Source: Candidatus Kuenenia stuttgartensis (lineage in GTDB: Bacteria; Planctomycetota; Phycisphaerae; Phycisphaerales; SM1A02). From it: DNA of 64,000 nt. The position numbers were made by a program, and so were the translations under genes. Positions 1 through 8,295 of the stretch are shown piece after piece (position 1 is the stretch's first letter; each line of letters opens with the position of its first letter). The stretch covers positions 69,022-133,021 of the forward strand of contig CAMDMA010000003.1 of assembly GCA_945902075.1 (NCBI GenBank), in the 5' to 3' direction. The notes under the pieces are model-generated. The model was not told the origin of the DNA and ran no database searches. It saw nothing but the letters and a program-made list of their open reading frames with translations.

Positions 1-1
1 A

Positions 2-79
2 ATCGAGGGCGAACTCGAAATCGAGACCGCCACGGGCACCGGACGCGTTCCATTCACCATCTTTGCCCGCGCCCGGTGA
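2..79 (+). CDS. C-terminal end of an unidentified protein (5' truncated by window edge)
   Basis: An open frame enters from the left edge and stops with TGA at 77-79, leaving 25 residues that end in FTIFARAR. The next gene on the same strand starts 21 bases later, so the two probably share a transcript. Too little is visible to name a family. The alternating acidic and hydrophobic residues suggest a beta-rich C-terminus, which is only an impression. Confidence 0.45.
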   Translation: MEGELEIETATGTGRVPFTIFARAR

Positions 80-100
80 TCGACTCTCGAGACTCTACCG

Positions 101-988
101 ATGCACCGATGGGCCAATGACGCGTCCGCCTTCGCGGATCTCCTTGAGACTGCAGCGCGCCTTCTGCGCGATTCGCCTTACCGCGCGCGTTCGGCAGTGC
201 GGCTACCGAAGCGGGGGAGGTTACTCGCGACCGGCGACATGCACGACAACATCGCAAACCTCGATGCGGTGGTCCGGCTCGCGGCGCTTGACGAATCGCC
301 GCGCAATAGCGTGGTTTTCCACGAGTTGATTCACGGTGAGCTCGCGTATGACGGCGTTGATCGAAGTTTCCGCATGCTCGGCGTTGTGGCCGAACTCGTG
401 CTGCGTTATCCGCTGCAAGTGCATCCGATTCTCGCCAATCATGAGATCGCCCAGTGCCGCCGCCAGCCGATCACGAAGGGCGGGGCTGACAGTGTCGAGT
501 GTTTCGACGCGGGGCTTGAGTGGGCGTTCGGTGACGAGGCGGAGGTCGCCGCCGATGCGGTTGTAGCCTTTATTCGCGCGATGCCCATCGCGGTCCGCTG
601 CGACAACGGCTTGATGATCTCCCACTCGCTTCCCGCCGACGCAGCGATGCGATGGTTTGATACGCGGATTTTTGAGCGCGACTTGTTCGACGAAGATTTC
701 GATGGGCCTGATGGTTCGGCGTATCTCATGACATGGGGTCGTGCGCATTCACACGCGCAGCTTGAGCGCCTTGCAGATGAATGGAATGTCCGCACTTTTC
801 TCGTCGGCCATCAGCACGCGCCGCAGGGCATTGAGTATCGCGCGCCAAACCTCGTCATTCTCAACACCGATCACGACGCGGGTCGGGTCATCATGGTTGA
901 CCTTGAGCAGGACGTGCCCGATGCAGCCACCCTCGCAAACCGTGGAATCGAGCTCGTACAAACTGGGCCAACGCAGGACGGATCATGA
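101..988 (+). CDS. Calcineurin-like metallophosphoesterase
   Basis: A 295-residue protein of the calcineurin-like phosphoesterase superfamily, which uses two metal ions to hydrolyse phosphoesters. Visible motifs in order: GDMHDN near residue 45 (metal site GDxHDN), LANHE near residue 115 (normally GNHE, so Gly is replaced by Ala), and VGHQHAP near residue 247 for the C-terminal metal-binding GHxH. It has no signal peptide and is probably cytoplasmic. The substrate cannot be read from sequence; protein phosphatase-like or nucleotide-cleaving roles are both possible. Its stop overlaps the tsaB start by 4 bases (ATGA), implying translational coupling. The ATG at 101 is the first good start after the preceding gene. 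Confidence 0.85.
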   Translation: MHRWANDASAFADLLETAARLLRDSPYRARSAVRLPKRGRLLATGDMHDNIANLDAVVRLAALDESPRNSVVFHELIHGELAYDGVDRSFRMLGVVAELVLRYPLQVHPILANHEIAQCRRQPITKGGADSVECFDAGLEWAFGDEAEVAADAVVAFIRAMPIAVRCDNGLMISHSLPADAAMRWFDTRIFERDLFDEDFDGPDGSAYLMTWGRAHSHAQLERLADEWNVRTFLVGHQHAPQGIEYRAPNLVILNTDHDAGRVIMVDLEQDVPDAATLANRGIELVQTGPTQDGS

Positions 989-1692
989 GCCGGACCGTGC
1001 TCGCTATCGACTGCTCGCAGCGCGTGTCGCATCTCGTACTTGCAACCGCGGATCGAGTCCACGCGCGAACATCACTGTCAACAGAGCCAAGTGACCGCGA
1101 GGGCTTCTGGGACGAGCTTCGTACGCTCTTTGACGAGGCGCGATGCACGCCGGATACCGTCGAGGCCGTGGCGGTCGCAACGGGCCCGGGTGGATTCACC
1201 GGCCTCCGCGTCTCAATCGCCTTCGCGAAGGCGTTTGCGTTTGCCCGCAGCCTTCCCGTCATCGCGATTCCATCACCGATCGTCTTTGTTGCTTCCGATG
1301 CTGCGCGAGGCGGGCAGGGGCCCTGGTTGGTCGCGCTGGCGGCAAAGAACGCCACCGCCTGGTGCACGCGTGCCGCGGAGGTGCCGGAGGGTGGATTCGC
1401 GCTTGAGGAGCCAAGCGTGGTCGATGCGGGAGCTTTCGGGATGCGCGCGGCAGCGGTGGCGGCACTCGGCGGTGTTCTCCTCGCCGATGAACATCTTGGT
1501 GCATCCCTTGTTCAAACACTTGTGGAAGCACAACTTCCGCAGCGGCCGCTCCTTGTCGACCCTCGCGCACTCGCGGGGCAGGCGCTTCGGAGGCTTGAGC
1601 GGGGGATCACCATCGATCCACTCGCACTTGCGCCGATTTACGCGCGCGAACCCGAAGCCGTGACCAAGTGGCGCGAGCGCGCGTCCCACTGA
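985..1692 (+). CDS. tsaB: tRNA threonylcarbamoyladenosine biosynthesis protein TsaB
   Basis: A 235-residue TsaB of the ASKHA fold, a cytoplasmic subunit of the TsaD-TsaB-TsaE complex that transfers threonylcarbamoyl to A37 of ANN-decoding tRNAs. It opens with the family pattern LAIDCS and carries the signature ATGPGGFTGLR at residues 65-75. Length fits TsaB (about 230) rather than the longer TsaD, and the TsaD metal-binding HMxxH motif is absent. The start codon overlaps the end of the upstream phosphoesterase gene by 4 bases. The C-terminal end, PIYAREPEAV, is also typical of the family. Confidence 0.93.
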   Translation: MSRTVLAIDCSQRVSHLVLATADRVHARTSLSTEPSDREGFWDELRTLFDEARCTPDTVEAVAVATGPGGFTGLRVSIAFAKAFAFARSLPVIAIPSPIVFVASDAARGGQGPWLVALAAKNATAWCTRAAEVPEGGFALEEPSVVDAGAFGMRAAAVAALGGVLLADEHLGASLVQTLVEAQLPQRPLLVDPRALAGQALRRLERGITIDPLALAPIYAREPEAVTKWRERASH

Positions 1693-1751
1693 CAGCGCAC
1701 TTTCTGCGCGGCCGCTCCGGCTTCGATCGGAGACATGCCTCACTCCCTACA

Positions 1752-1770
1752 GATGGAACGCGGTTCCATC
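1752..1770. repeat. Perfect 8-bp inverted repeat, 3-base loop
   Basis: GATGGAAC (1752-1759), GCG, GTTCCATC (1763-1770) is a perfect dyad 60 bases after tsaB. No T-run follows, so an intrinsic terminator is unlikely; it may be an operator or part of the leader of the 1971 gene. Confidence 0.5.
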
Positions 1771-1813
1771 GTTGTGCGTGATCGTGTGTGCCTCGCGTGC
1801 AGTGATGGGGTGT

Positions 1814-1854
1814 GTTCTCCGATGTTGACCGGCACCTCTCAAGGTGCGGAGAAC
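1814..1854 (+). promoter_or_regulatory. Two-stem leader hairpin upstream of the REC/GAF gene
   Basis: An outer stem GTTCTCC (1814-1820) with GGAGAAC (1848-1854) encloses an inner stem GCACCT (1832-1837) with AGGTGC (1842-1847) and a CTCA loop. All 13 pairs are Watson-Crick, with an 11-nt bulge (1821-1831) on the 5' side only. It lies about 115 bases before the GTG start of the next gene and has no following T-run. It could be a cis-regulatory RNA or protein-binding leader. I recognise no known riboswitch class. The rest of 1693-1970 shows no convincing gene. Confidence 0.45.
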
Positions 1855-1970
1855 GATTGCGGCAGGGTTGGCCGCGTGCAAATGGCCGTCAGAACGCTTC
1901 GTCGAGGAACTCGGCGACGGACTGGCGTTGGTAACGCGCGGCTGAGGAGCTCGCGCAGCATGGAGGCGCT

Positions 1971-3170
1971 GTGAACCCGTCTGGTCCCGAACAAAACGAC
2001 TTCAATTTCGACGACGCAACGCCTGAGCGTGCGGCGCACCACGAGGCTCGCTCCAACCGGGCAGATGAGTCGCGTCCGAGTGCGCTCTGCGTCGGCTTTG
2101 ATTGCATCAGTAGCGTGCGCATCGGTGACCTACTTGAGCGGAGCGCGATCGACACGATCTACGAAGGCGGGCTTCACGCGGCGCTCGCTCATGTCGTTGG
2201 CGGCCGGGTCGACATCGTCATAGTCTGCGACACCACGTGCTTTCGGGAACTCTCGGACTTCACAGCGAAAATGCGGCGTGTGGCTCCCGCGGTCAAAGTC
2301 GTCGTGGCTGGTGACGCGCCGACGAATGGTCACCTGCTTCAGGCGGTTCGTGCCGGTGCGAGCGACTGGCTCGACTTTGGTTCCGATGAGGCTGATATGC
2401 ACTCGCGCATCGATGCAGCGCTTGAACTCGGGCGCGAAGAGCGCAGACGCGACGAACGTATCGCGCGACTCAAAGGCATCTGCCGCAAACTGAGTGTGAC
2501 GCGCGGCGAGTTTTCGAAGCAGATCGACTCGCTCTCTGAAGGCCTCAGTCACGCTATGAGCGATGCACGCGAGCGTCTCGATGAAGCGGCAATTGTCGGC
2601 GAGTTCCGCGGGCTTCTCTCACAGGAACTTGATGTTGAGGATCTTCTTCGTACCTCGTTGCAGTACATGCTCACGAAGACTGGCGCGACCAACGCGGCCG
2701 TGTTTCTTCCAGGCTCGAAGCCCACGCAATTTGGGCTCGGCGCCTATGTGCACTACGATTGTCCGCGTGCGTCCGCGCAACCGCTGCTTGCGCGACTTGC
2801 CTCCGATGTTTGCCCGCGACTCGCGACGACCGATGACATCGTGCGCTTTGCGGACACCGAAGAATTCGTTGATTCTCTCGGCGTTGAGGCCACGGTCCTT
2901 GAGGATTCCGAGCTCGTCGCATGGCCAGCCCGCCATGGTGACGAATGCATGGGTGTCTTCTTTCTGTTTCGCAACAAGTCGGAGCCATTCCGTGATGAAC
3001 TCGCGAGTCTGATTGATGCGTTGCGGCCAGTATTCGCCACGCAAATGGCGAAACTCGTGCGCGTGCATCATCGATCAAAGTTCGTGTGGCCGGAGTCCGG
3101 TGCCGAGTCGACCGACGACGAGGGCGACCGCGATTCAGACGAAGGCGAGAACTGGCGACGCGCGGCGTAA
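1971..3170 (+). CDS. Response-regulator-like protein with GAF domain
   Basis: A 399-residue signalling protein. Residues about 35-150 look like a REC fold, with alternating beta strands and helices (VDIVIVCDTT, VKVVVAGDAP, AVRAGASDWLDF). A linker of charged helix follows (about 150-215), then a GAF-like domain (about 215-365) with the pattern EFRGLLSQELDVEDLLRTSL. The tail is acidic. The usual phospho-Asp motif DxxMPxxxG is not visible, so phosphorylation is doubtful and it may be a pseudo-receiver. There is no DNA-binding or catalytic output domain. The start is GTG at 1971, preceded by GGAGG 5 bases away. The 278-base upstream region holds two inverted repeats. Its partner and signal are unknown. 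Confidence 0.7.
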   Translation: MNPSGPEQNDFNFDDATPERAAHHEARSNRADESRPSALCVGFDCISSVRIGDLLERSAIDTIYEGGLHAALAHVVGGRVDIVIVCDTTCFRELSDFTAKMRRVAPAVKVVVAGDAPTNGHLLQAVRAGASDWLDFGSDEADMHSRIDAALELGREERRRDERIARLKGICRKLSVTRGEFSKQIDSLSEGLSHAMSDARERLDEAAIVGEFRGLLSQELDVEDLLRTSLQYMLTKTGATNAAVFLPGSKPTQFGLGAYVHYDCPRASAQPLLARLASDVCPRLATTDDIVRFADTEEFVDSLGVEATVLEDSELVAWPARHGDECMGVFFLFRNKSEPFRDELASLIDALRPVFATQMAKLVRVHHRSKFVWPESGAESTDDEGDRDSDEGENWRRAA

Positions 3171-3210
3171 ACGCGCGAGGTGGGCGCATGACGGCTTGTA
3201 CGATGCGCGC

Positions 3211-3588
3211 ATGCCACGAAGAACTATCAGCGAATTCCGCGCCGAGCGCGCGAAGGGGCAGGAGCGCCTGCTCGACCACGAACACCTTGGGCTGAAGCGC
3301 TTTCTCCGTCTCGATTCGGCGGCATATGAGGATGGCGCGCTTTCTGGGCGCACGAAGGAGTTGCTCGGGCTCGTCGCCAGCGCGGTGCTGCGATGTAATG
3401 ACTGCATCGACTATCACCTTGAGCAGTGCGTCAAGCAGGGGTATTCCCGCGAGGAACTGGTCGATGCCCTCAACGTCTCATTGATTGTGGGAGGCTCGAT
3501 CGTGATTCCACACGCGCGGCACGCGATGCTCTCGATAGACGAACTGTTCGAAGAGAAGGGTATCGCGGACTCGCCGCACGACTCGTGA
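3211..3588 (+). CDS. Carboxymuconolactone decarboxylase / AhpD-like family protein
   Basis: A 125-residue protein of the CMD/AhpD family of helical proteins, many of which are peroxidase partners with a redox CxxC. The motif CNDCIDYHL (residues about 59-67) gives the CxxC followed by His, as in AhpD-type alkylhydroperoxidases. The core around it (GRTKELLGLVASAV, ELVDALNVSLIVGGS) is typical. I chose ATG 3211 because the family normally begins just before this point; an upstream in-frame ATG at 3013 would overlap the previous gene heavily. No peroxiredoxin gene is adjacent, so its electron donor or partner is unknown. Confidence 0.85.
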   Translation: MPRRTISEFRAERAKGQERLLDHEHLGLKRFLRLDSAAYEDGALSGRTKELLGLVASAVLRCNDCIDYHLEQCVKQGYSREELVDALNVSLIVGGSIVIPHARHAMLSIDELFEEKGIADSPHDS

Positions 3589-3594
3589 ACGCGG

Positions 3595-3627
3595 GCGCTT
3601 CATGTCCGCTTCATGCCCGCTTCATGC
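3595..3627. repeat. 11-bp tandem repeat, three copies
   Basis: Copies at 3595-3605, 3606-3616 and 3617-3627 read GCGCTTCATGT, CCGCTTCATGC and CCGCTTCATGC. The array covers the stop codon of the minus-strand psd gene, so indels here could change the last residues of Psd. Confidence 0.6.
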
Positions 3628-4270
3628 GCACAAGTATGGTGACGCCGCCTCGAACGCGCGCACCCTTCGTGACGAGCACCCGCTCGACTTCCGAGGTCGG
3701 AACAATCAGCTCCGTCGTCGAGCCAAACTTAATCATGCCGTAGCGTTCACCGCGCGCAAGCTGCTGCGCTGGAGTCACCGGGCAGACAATGTGGCGCGCG
3801 ATCTTTCCTGAGATCTGCTTGACTCCAAGCGCCAACCCGTTGGTCGAGCGGAGGCGCATGACCAACGACTCATTGACCTGCGCGCTCTCCTCAATACGAA
3901 CATCGAGGTACTTCCCAGGGGTGTGGAGTGTGTCGATGACGGTCGAGTCGCATGGCGCACGGTTGATGTGCACGTCAAGTACCGAGAGGTAGATGCGGAT
4001 GATGGTCGCTGGGCAGCCCGTGGCCACATGGTCTGGAACGCTTAGGACCGCGCTGACAAGGCCGTCGGCGGGGCTGACAAAATCGCGCGGGTCGGCGGTC
4101 GCAGGCTTGCGGAAGAGCGGATCACGAAAGAACGATGCGAGCGCGCACCAGACGATGCCGGCGGCGACCGCAAGCCACCACCAGCCCATCAAAACACCCG
4201 CCGCCGCGGGAACCGCAGCGGCGAGGGTAATGATCATCCATTCACGAAACCCGTAGCGCGTGAGCAGCAT
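3611..4270 (-). CDS. psd: Phosphatidylserine decarboxylase, short form
   Basis: A 219-residue pyruvoyl-dependent enzyme that converts phosphatidylserine to phosphatidylethanolamine at the membrane. The FGSTTEL motif near residue 185 is the self-cleavage site: cleavage before Ser yields alpha and beta chains and the pyruvoyl group. The N-terminus has two hydrophobic segments (residues about 12-45), followed by FFRDP and SPADG motifs typical of short (archaeal-type) Psd. His in the DVHINRAP stretch fits the catalytic region. It is downstream of the HTH/membrane protein gene with a 9-base gap, so they are probably cotranscribed. No pssA is visible nearby. Confidence 0.92.
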   Translation of the reverse strand: MLLTRYGFREWMIITLAAAVPAAAGVLMGWWWLAVAAGIVWCALASFFRDPLFRKPATADPRDFVSPADGLVSAVLSVPDHVATGCPATIIRIYLSVLDVHINRAPCDSTVIDTLHTPGKYLDVRIEESAQVNESLVMRLRSTNGLALGVKQISGKIARHIVCPVTPAQQLARGERYGMIKFGSTTELIVPTSEVERVLVTKGARVRGGVTILVRMKRA

Positions 4271-4279
4271 CGGGAGCGT

Positions 4280-5140
4280 TTACTCAGAGGCCTTGCCGAC
4301 GAAGAAGCCGACAAGACCAAAGACAGCGGTGATTCCCGCCAGGCTGCCGGCCCATGCGAGGATATTGCCCGAGAAGCTCGAGGCGACTGCCGAGCCAGCG
4401 CCCATGCTGACGCTGACGGCGATGACGCCAGCAACGACGATGCTTGCAAACGCAGCGATGAGGACACCGGTTCCGACGCCAGACCAAGCACCGTCGTAGG
4501 GCTCGGCCATCACCATGCCAGCGGCGCTGACGGGTGCGGCGGCGCCGAGAGATGAGTCATTGGTAACTGCATCGAAGAACCCACTTGCGCCAGCCTGCGC
4601 CTCGCCGTCGCCAGAGTAAACCTGGTCGATGAGTTCGGCGCCGAGCGCGGTTTCTTCGCTTTCGCGAGTGAGGTCAAGAAGTCCGGAGCCAGATCCGACG
4701 GTCTCGAGACCGATTTCGACCGAATCGCCGCGGCCAGCGCGACCCTTCCCGGACAGCGCGGAGATGCCGGTCTGCTCGGAAGAGTCAAAGGGCGAGGGCG
4801 CTCCGCGCGGAGTGGAATCGGCGAGGCCGAGGACGGAGTCGTCGAGCGGATTGGGGGCCGGGGCGCGCTTGCTCGTCATGCCAATGGCAGAGCCGGCAGA
4901 GCTGTCCGCGAGGCCGATTGTTGCGCCCGTATCGTCGAGCGGAATCATGTCCGGCGAGGGTGCTGCCGACCCTGCTCGGTTGCTGGCGAGAATCTCGACC
5001 TGCTCAAAGCGGAACTTGGCCTCTCCCTCGTGGTGCACGCGCTGAAGCTTTCCCGTATCCGCGATCTTGTTGATCTCGGCGGTCGACATGTTGAGGCGCT
5101 TGGCGGCTTCTTCGAGGGTGTAGAACGACTTGGTTGCCAT
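4280..5140 (-). CDS. Membrane-anchored excisionase/MerR-like HTH protein
   Basis: A 286-residue protein with three parts. Residues 1-52 form an excisionase-type winged HTH (YTLEEAAKRLNMSTAEINKIADTGKL then FRFEQVE). Residues about 55-215 are a low-complexity, acidic, Ser/Gly-rich linker containing recurring short motifs (IPLDDTG, IGLADSS, NPLDDSV, LGLADST). Residues about 222-283 contain two transmembrane helices. The layout implies a DNA- or protein-binding head held at the inner membrane by a flexible tether. The stop is 9 bases before psd on the same strand. The start has a GGAG ribosome site. The role is unknown; a membrane-linked regulator is only an inference. Confidence 0.75.
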   Translation of the reverse strand: MATKSFYTLEEAAKRLNMSTAEINKIADTGKLQRVHHEGEAKFRFEQVEILASNRAGSAAPSPDMIPLDDTGATIGLADSSAGSAIGMTSKRAPAPNPLDDSVLGLADSTPRGAPSPFDSSEQTGISALSGKGRAGRGDSVEIGLETVGSGSGLLDLTRESEETALGAELIDQVYSGDGEAQAGASGFFDAVTNDSSLGAAAPVSAAGMVMAEPYDGAWSGVGTGVLIAAFASIVVAGVIAVSVSMGAGSAVASSFSGNILAWAGSLAGITAVFGLVGFFVGKASE

Positions 5141-5289
5141 GGAGAACTCCAGTTGGCGGGCGTGAAACCCGCGAAGTCCCGTACGCTATCCACCGTCGGC
5201 GGATGCCGCAAGCACGGCCGATTGCTTGCGATGAGAAAGTTGTCTTAGTCCGCCGTCAGCGGAGGCGGCAGAGAACCGCGAACCACATC

Positions 5290-6390
5290 ATGTCGACTGG
5301 CACCCCCAACTCCCAATTGAACGGCTCAAAAGCCGGTTCCGAACGCATGCTGCGGTTGGCTGGGCACGTGGAAGTATGGTTTCGCAGCGCCGCGCGCGAC
5401 CTCCCCTGGAGGCGGTCGCGGAGCGGCTACCACGCACTTGTGAGCGAGCTGATGCTTCAGCAGACACAGGTCGCGCGGGTACTCGAAAAGTTCGGGCCAT
5501 TCGTCGCCCAGTTCCCCTCGGCAGCCTCACTTGCGGCAGCGCCCGAAGACGCGGTCCTCACGGCTTGGCAGGGCCTTGGCTATTACCGCCGGGCGAGGCT
5601 GCTCCACGCGGCGGCAAAGGCAGTGGTTGAGCGTCACGGGGGGCGGGTTCCCGTCGAGGACCACGCTGCGCTCCTCGCGCTCCCCGGGGTTGGGCGGTAC
5701 ACCGCAGGCGCGATCGCTTCGATTGTGGCAGGCGTGCGTGCGCCGATCGTTGACGGAAATGTGACGCGCGTCTTGCAGCGTTTGGCAGCCCGGGAGGGCA
5801 GCGCGAGTGAGCGCGCGGTGTCGGAATGGGCTTGGAGCGAGGCGGAGAGTTTCGTCGAAGTCGCAGTGGATCCGGCGGCCGCAAACGAAGGACTAATGGA
5901 GCTTGGCGCGACGGTGTGTACGCCCGCTACCCCGCGATGCGTTGCCTGTCCGCTCTCGCGCATGTGCCGCGCACACGAGGACGGGCGCGTCGCCGAGATT
6001 CCTGCTCCCAAGGTACGCCCGGTTCGCAAGGAACTTGTCTTGGTCACCGTTCAGCTGATCCGCGCCGATGGGGCAGTGTTACTCGAGCAGCGTGCGCGCG
6101 GCGGGTTGTGGGGCGGGCTCTGGCAGCCACCGACCATGGAAAGCGCCGACGGCGAGTCGTTGTCACCGACGGTCGCAGCGGAGCGACTCGCAATTCGCGC
6201 CGCGCTGACGCGTGTTGCCGTTGTCCCGTTTATGACAACGCATCGCTCGGTGCGGTTCATCGTGTTTCGCGGGCACATCCGAGATTCCGGCGCGTCGCAC
6301 GCCGTGGATGGTCGGCGGTTTGTTGCACGCGAAGACCTCGCAAGCTTCGCACTCTCGAACGCGGCAAAGCGTGTGCTCCTCGCGGAGTAG
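5290..6390 (+). CDS. mutY: A/G-specific adenine DNA glycosylase MutY
   Basis: A 366-residue base-excision repair enzyme that removes adenine mispaired with 8-oxoguanine. It shows catalytic Glu53 in SELMLQQTQV, the helix-hairpin-helix LPGVGRYTAGAI (131-142), catalytic Asp155 in IVDGNVTRV, and a 4Fe-4S ligand set C210-x6-C217-x2-C220-x5-C226. Residues about 240-360 form the NUDIX-like domain that recognises 8-oxoG. I prefer ATG 5290; an in-frame start at 5134 would overlap the divergent HTH gene and adds low-complexity residues. It converges with gatA, leaving only 24 bases between the stops. Confidence 0.95.
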   Translation: MSTGTPNSQLNGSKAGSERMLRLAGHVEVWFRSAARDLPWRRSRSGYHALVSELMLQQTQVARVLEKFGPFVAQFPSAASLAAAPEDAVLTAWQGLGYYRRARLLHAAAKAVVERHGGRVPVEDHAALLALPGVGRYTAGAIASIVAGVRAPIVDGNVTRVLQRLAAREGSASERAVSEWAWSEAESFVEVAVDPAAANEGLMELGATVCTPATPRCVACPLSRMCRAHEDGRVAEIPAPKVRPVRKELVLVTVQLIRADGAVLLEQRARGGLWGGLWQPPTMESADGESLSPTVAAERLAIRAALTRVAVVPFMTTHRSVRFIVFRGHIRDSGASHAVDGRRFVAREDLASFALSNAAKRVLLAE

Positions 6391-6414
6391 CCGGCGCAAA
6401 GACATCAAAACGCA

Positions 6415-7896
6415 TCAGTCCGCGCACGCGCGCTCGAGCATCGCCGCGGCGCGCAAGAGTGTTTCTTCGGCGAACGCGGGCGCTTGTAACTGGAGTCCCA
6501 CCGGAAGCTTCGTGCCGAGTTCATCGGCATAGCCGCCGTTGAAGGAAATCCCTGGAATTCCCGCGATATTCGTGTTCACGGTGTACACGTCACAGAGGTA
6601 CATCGAGAGCGGATCCTTCTTGCCACCGAACGGAAACGCGACGACCGGCGATGTTGGCCCGAGCACCACATCGCACTGGGTGAACGCGCGGTCAAACTCT
6701 TCTTTGATGAGCCGCCGCGCTTGCAACGCGCGTTTGTAGTACGCGTCGTAGTAGCCAGAGCTGAGGACGTAGGTACCAAGCATGATGCGGCGCTGGACCT
6801 CGGGGCCAAAACCCTCCGCGCGCGACTTCGAGTAGAGGTCCTCAAGATCGTCGCCCGGCGCGAGCGAAGCACGATGCCCGTAGCGAATGCCGTCGTAGCG
6901 CGCGAGGTTACTCGACGCTTCCGCTGGCGCGATCACGTAGTAGGTTGAAATGCCGATGTCCGTGAGCGGAAGATCGATATCGACAATTTCTGCGCCGAGC
7001 GCCTTTGCAGCGACGATCGCCTTCTCAAGGACTGCTGCAACAGCGGGGGCATTCGCGTCGCTTCGGTACTCGCGCGGAACACCGATACGAAGTTTCGTGA
7101 GCGGCTCTGCAACTTTCGCCGCAAGCGGCGTTGATGGCGAGTCTGCAGTTGTCGAGTCGAGTGCATCGCGTCCAACGATCGTGTCGTAGACGAGCGCTGC
7201 GTCCGCGACTGAGTGCGCGAACGGGCCTATCTGGTCGAGGCTCGAGCCGAATGCGACCAAGCCGTACCGCGAGACGCGGCCGTAGGTCGGCTTGAAGCCG
7301 ACGCAACCGCAGAGTGCCGCGGGCTGGCGAATCGAGCCGCCTGTATCTGAGCCAAGCGATGCATCGCAGAAGCCAGCCGCGACAGCAGCAGCACTCCCGC
7401 CCGAACTTCCACCGGGAACGCGCGAGGTATCCCAGGGATTTCGCGTCGCGCCGAACGCACTATTTTCGGTTGATGAACCCATCGCAAACTCGTCGAGGTT
7501 GGTTTTCCCGATGAAAATGGCACCCGCCGCACGCAGGCGCTCGATCACTGTTGCATCGAAGGGCGAACGGTAGTTTGCGAGCATTTTGGACGAGCAGGTC
7601 GTGTGCCCCTCGCGCATGACGATGTTGTCCTTGATCGCAATCACCGCGCCAGCAAGTGTGCCGGGGTCTCGACCCGCTTTCACTGTCGCATCGATCGCGT
7701 CGGCGGCGGCTCGTGCGGCGTCCGCGTGGACTTCGTTGAAAGCGTGGATCTCGCCGTCGCGTGCGGCGATTTCTGCGAGAAACGCATCAACGCGCACGCG
7801 CGCGCTTGACCGGCCAGCGCGTACGTCGGCGCAGATTTCAGCAAGCGACTTCGGGGATCGGATGGAGGCAACGCTTGAAGCATTGATCGCGTTCAT
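6415..7896 (-). CDS. gatA: Asp-tRNA(Asn)/Glu-tRNA(Gln) amidotransferase subunit A
   Basis: The 493-residue amidase subunit of GatCAB, which releases ammonia from glutamine to convert misacylated Glu-tRNA(Gln) or Asp-tRNA(Asn). The amidase-signature Ser-cisSer-Lys triad is present: Lys89 in IAIKDNI, Ser164 in PGGSSGGSAAA and Ser188 in SDTGGSIR. Length matches GatA (about 480-490). The start overlaps the end of gatC by 4 bases, so it is translated from the gatCA mRNA. gatB is not in this window. Confidence 0.97.
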   Translation of the reverse strand: MNAINASSVASIRSPKSLAEICADVRAGRSSARVRVDAFLAEIAARDGEIHAFNEVHADAARAAADAIDATVKAGRDPGTLAGAVIAIKDNIVMREGHTTCSSKMLANYRSPFDATVIERLRAAGAIFIGKTNLDEFAMGSSTENSAFGATRNPWDTSRVPGGSSGGSAAAVAAGFCDASLGSDTGGSIRQPAALCGCVGFKPTYGRVSRYGLVAFGSSLDQIGPFAHSVADAALVYDTIVGRDALDSTTADSPSTPLAAKVAEPLTKLRIGVPREYRSDANAPAVAAVLEKAIVAAKALGAEIVDIDLPLTDIGISTYYVIAPAEASSNLARYDGIRYGHRASLAPGDDLEDLYSKSRAEGFGPEVQRRIMLGTYVLSSGYYDAYYKRALQARRLIKEEFDRAFTQCDVVLGPTSPVVAFPFGGKKDPLSMYLCDVYTVNTNIAGIPGISFNGGYADELGTKLPVGLQLQAPAFAEETLLRAAAMLERACAD

Positions 7897-8201
7897 GCGC
7901 CACCGCCTTCGCCGAGAACCTTCGGCACCGCAAGAAATCGGTCGACCACGGCAGGAGCGTTCTTCAGAAACTCTTCAACGGGCATGCACGGCTTCGGCTC
8001 GTCCTCGCCGAGGCGGTTCACGATGCGCATCGGATGGGCCATCGGCTCGACACCCTCTGTGGGGAGCGCCTGCAATTTGGAGATGTGACCAAGGATGGAG
8101 GTGAGCTGCGTCCGCATCGCGGAAACCTGCGAATCCTCGACTCTGAGGCGGGAGAGCTTCGCCACGTGGCGGATATCGGCATCGGAAAGCGCTTCGGACA
8201 T
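7893..8201 (-). CDS. gatC: Asp-tRNA(Asn)/Glu-tRNA(Gln) amidotransferase subunit C
   Basis: The 102-residue small helical subunit that stabilises the GatA-GatB interface. It has the family opening DIRHVAKLSRLRV and the central LEALxTEGVEPMAH-like stretch (here LQALPTEGVEPMAH). It lies immediately upstream of gatA on the minus strand with an ATGA overlap, which is the usual gatCA order. It is divergent from the efflux adaptor gene, with 94 bases between the starts that must hold both promoters. Confidence 0.95.
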   Translation of the reverse strand: MSEALSDADIRHVAKLSRLRVEDSQVSAMRTQLTSILGHISKLQALPTEGVEPMAHPMRIVNRLGEDEPKPCMPVEEFLKNAPAVVDRFLAVPKVLGEGGGA

Positions 8202-8295
8202 GGCGCGAAAGGTAGCACACGCCGTGTGGTGCGGTGATGCGGACGATCCATCTATACTCGCGACCCTTCGAAACGCTCCTCATCACGAAAGACGC

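Noticed and set aside
1735-1974. 79-residue open frame in the tsaB-REC/GAF gap
   Set aside because: Composition is Arg/Ser-rich without a motif, and it runs over two dyad structures; it looks non-coding.
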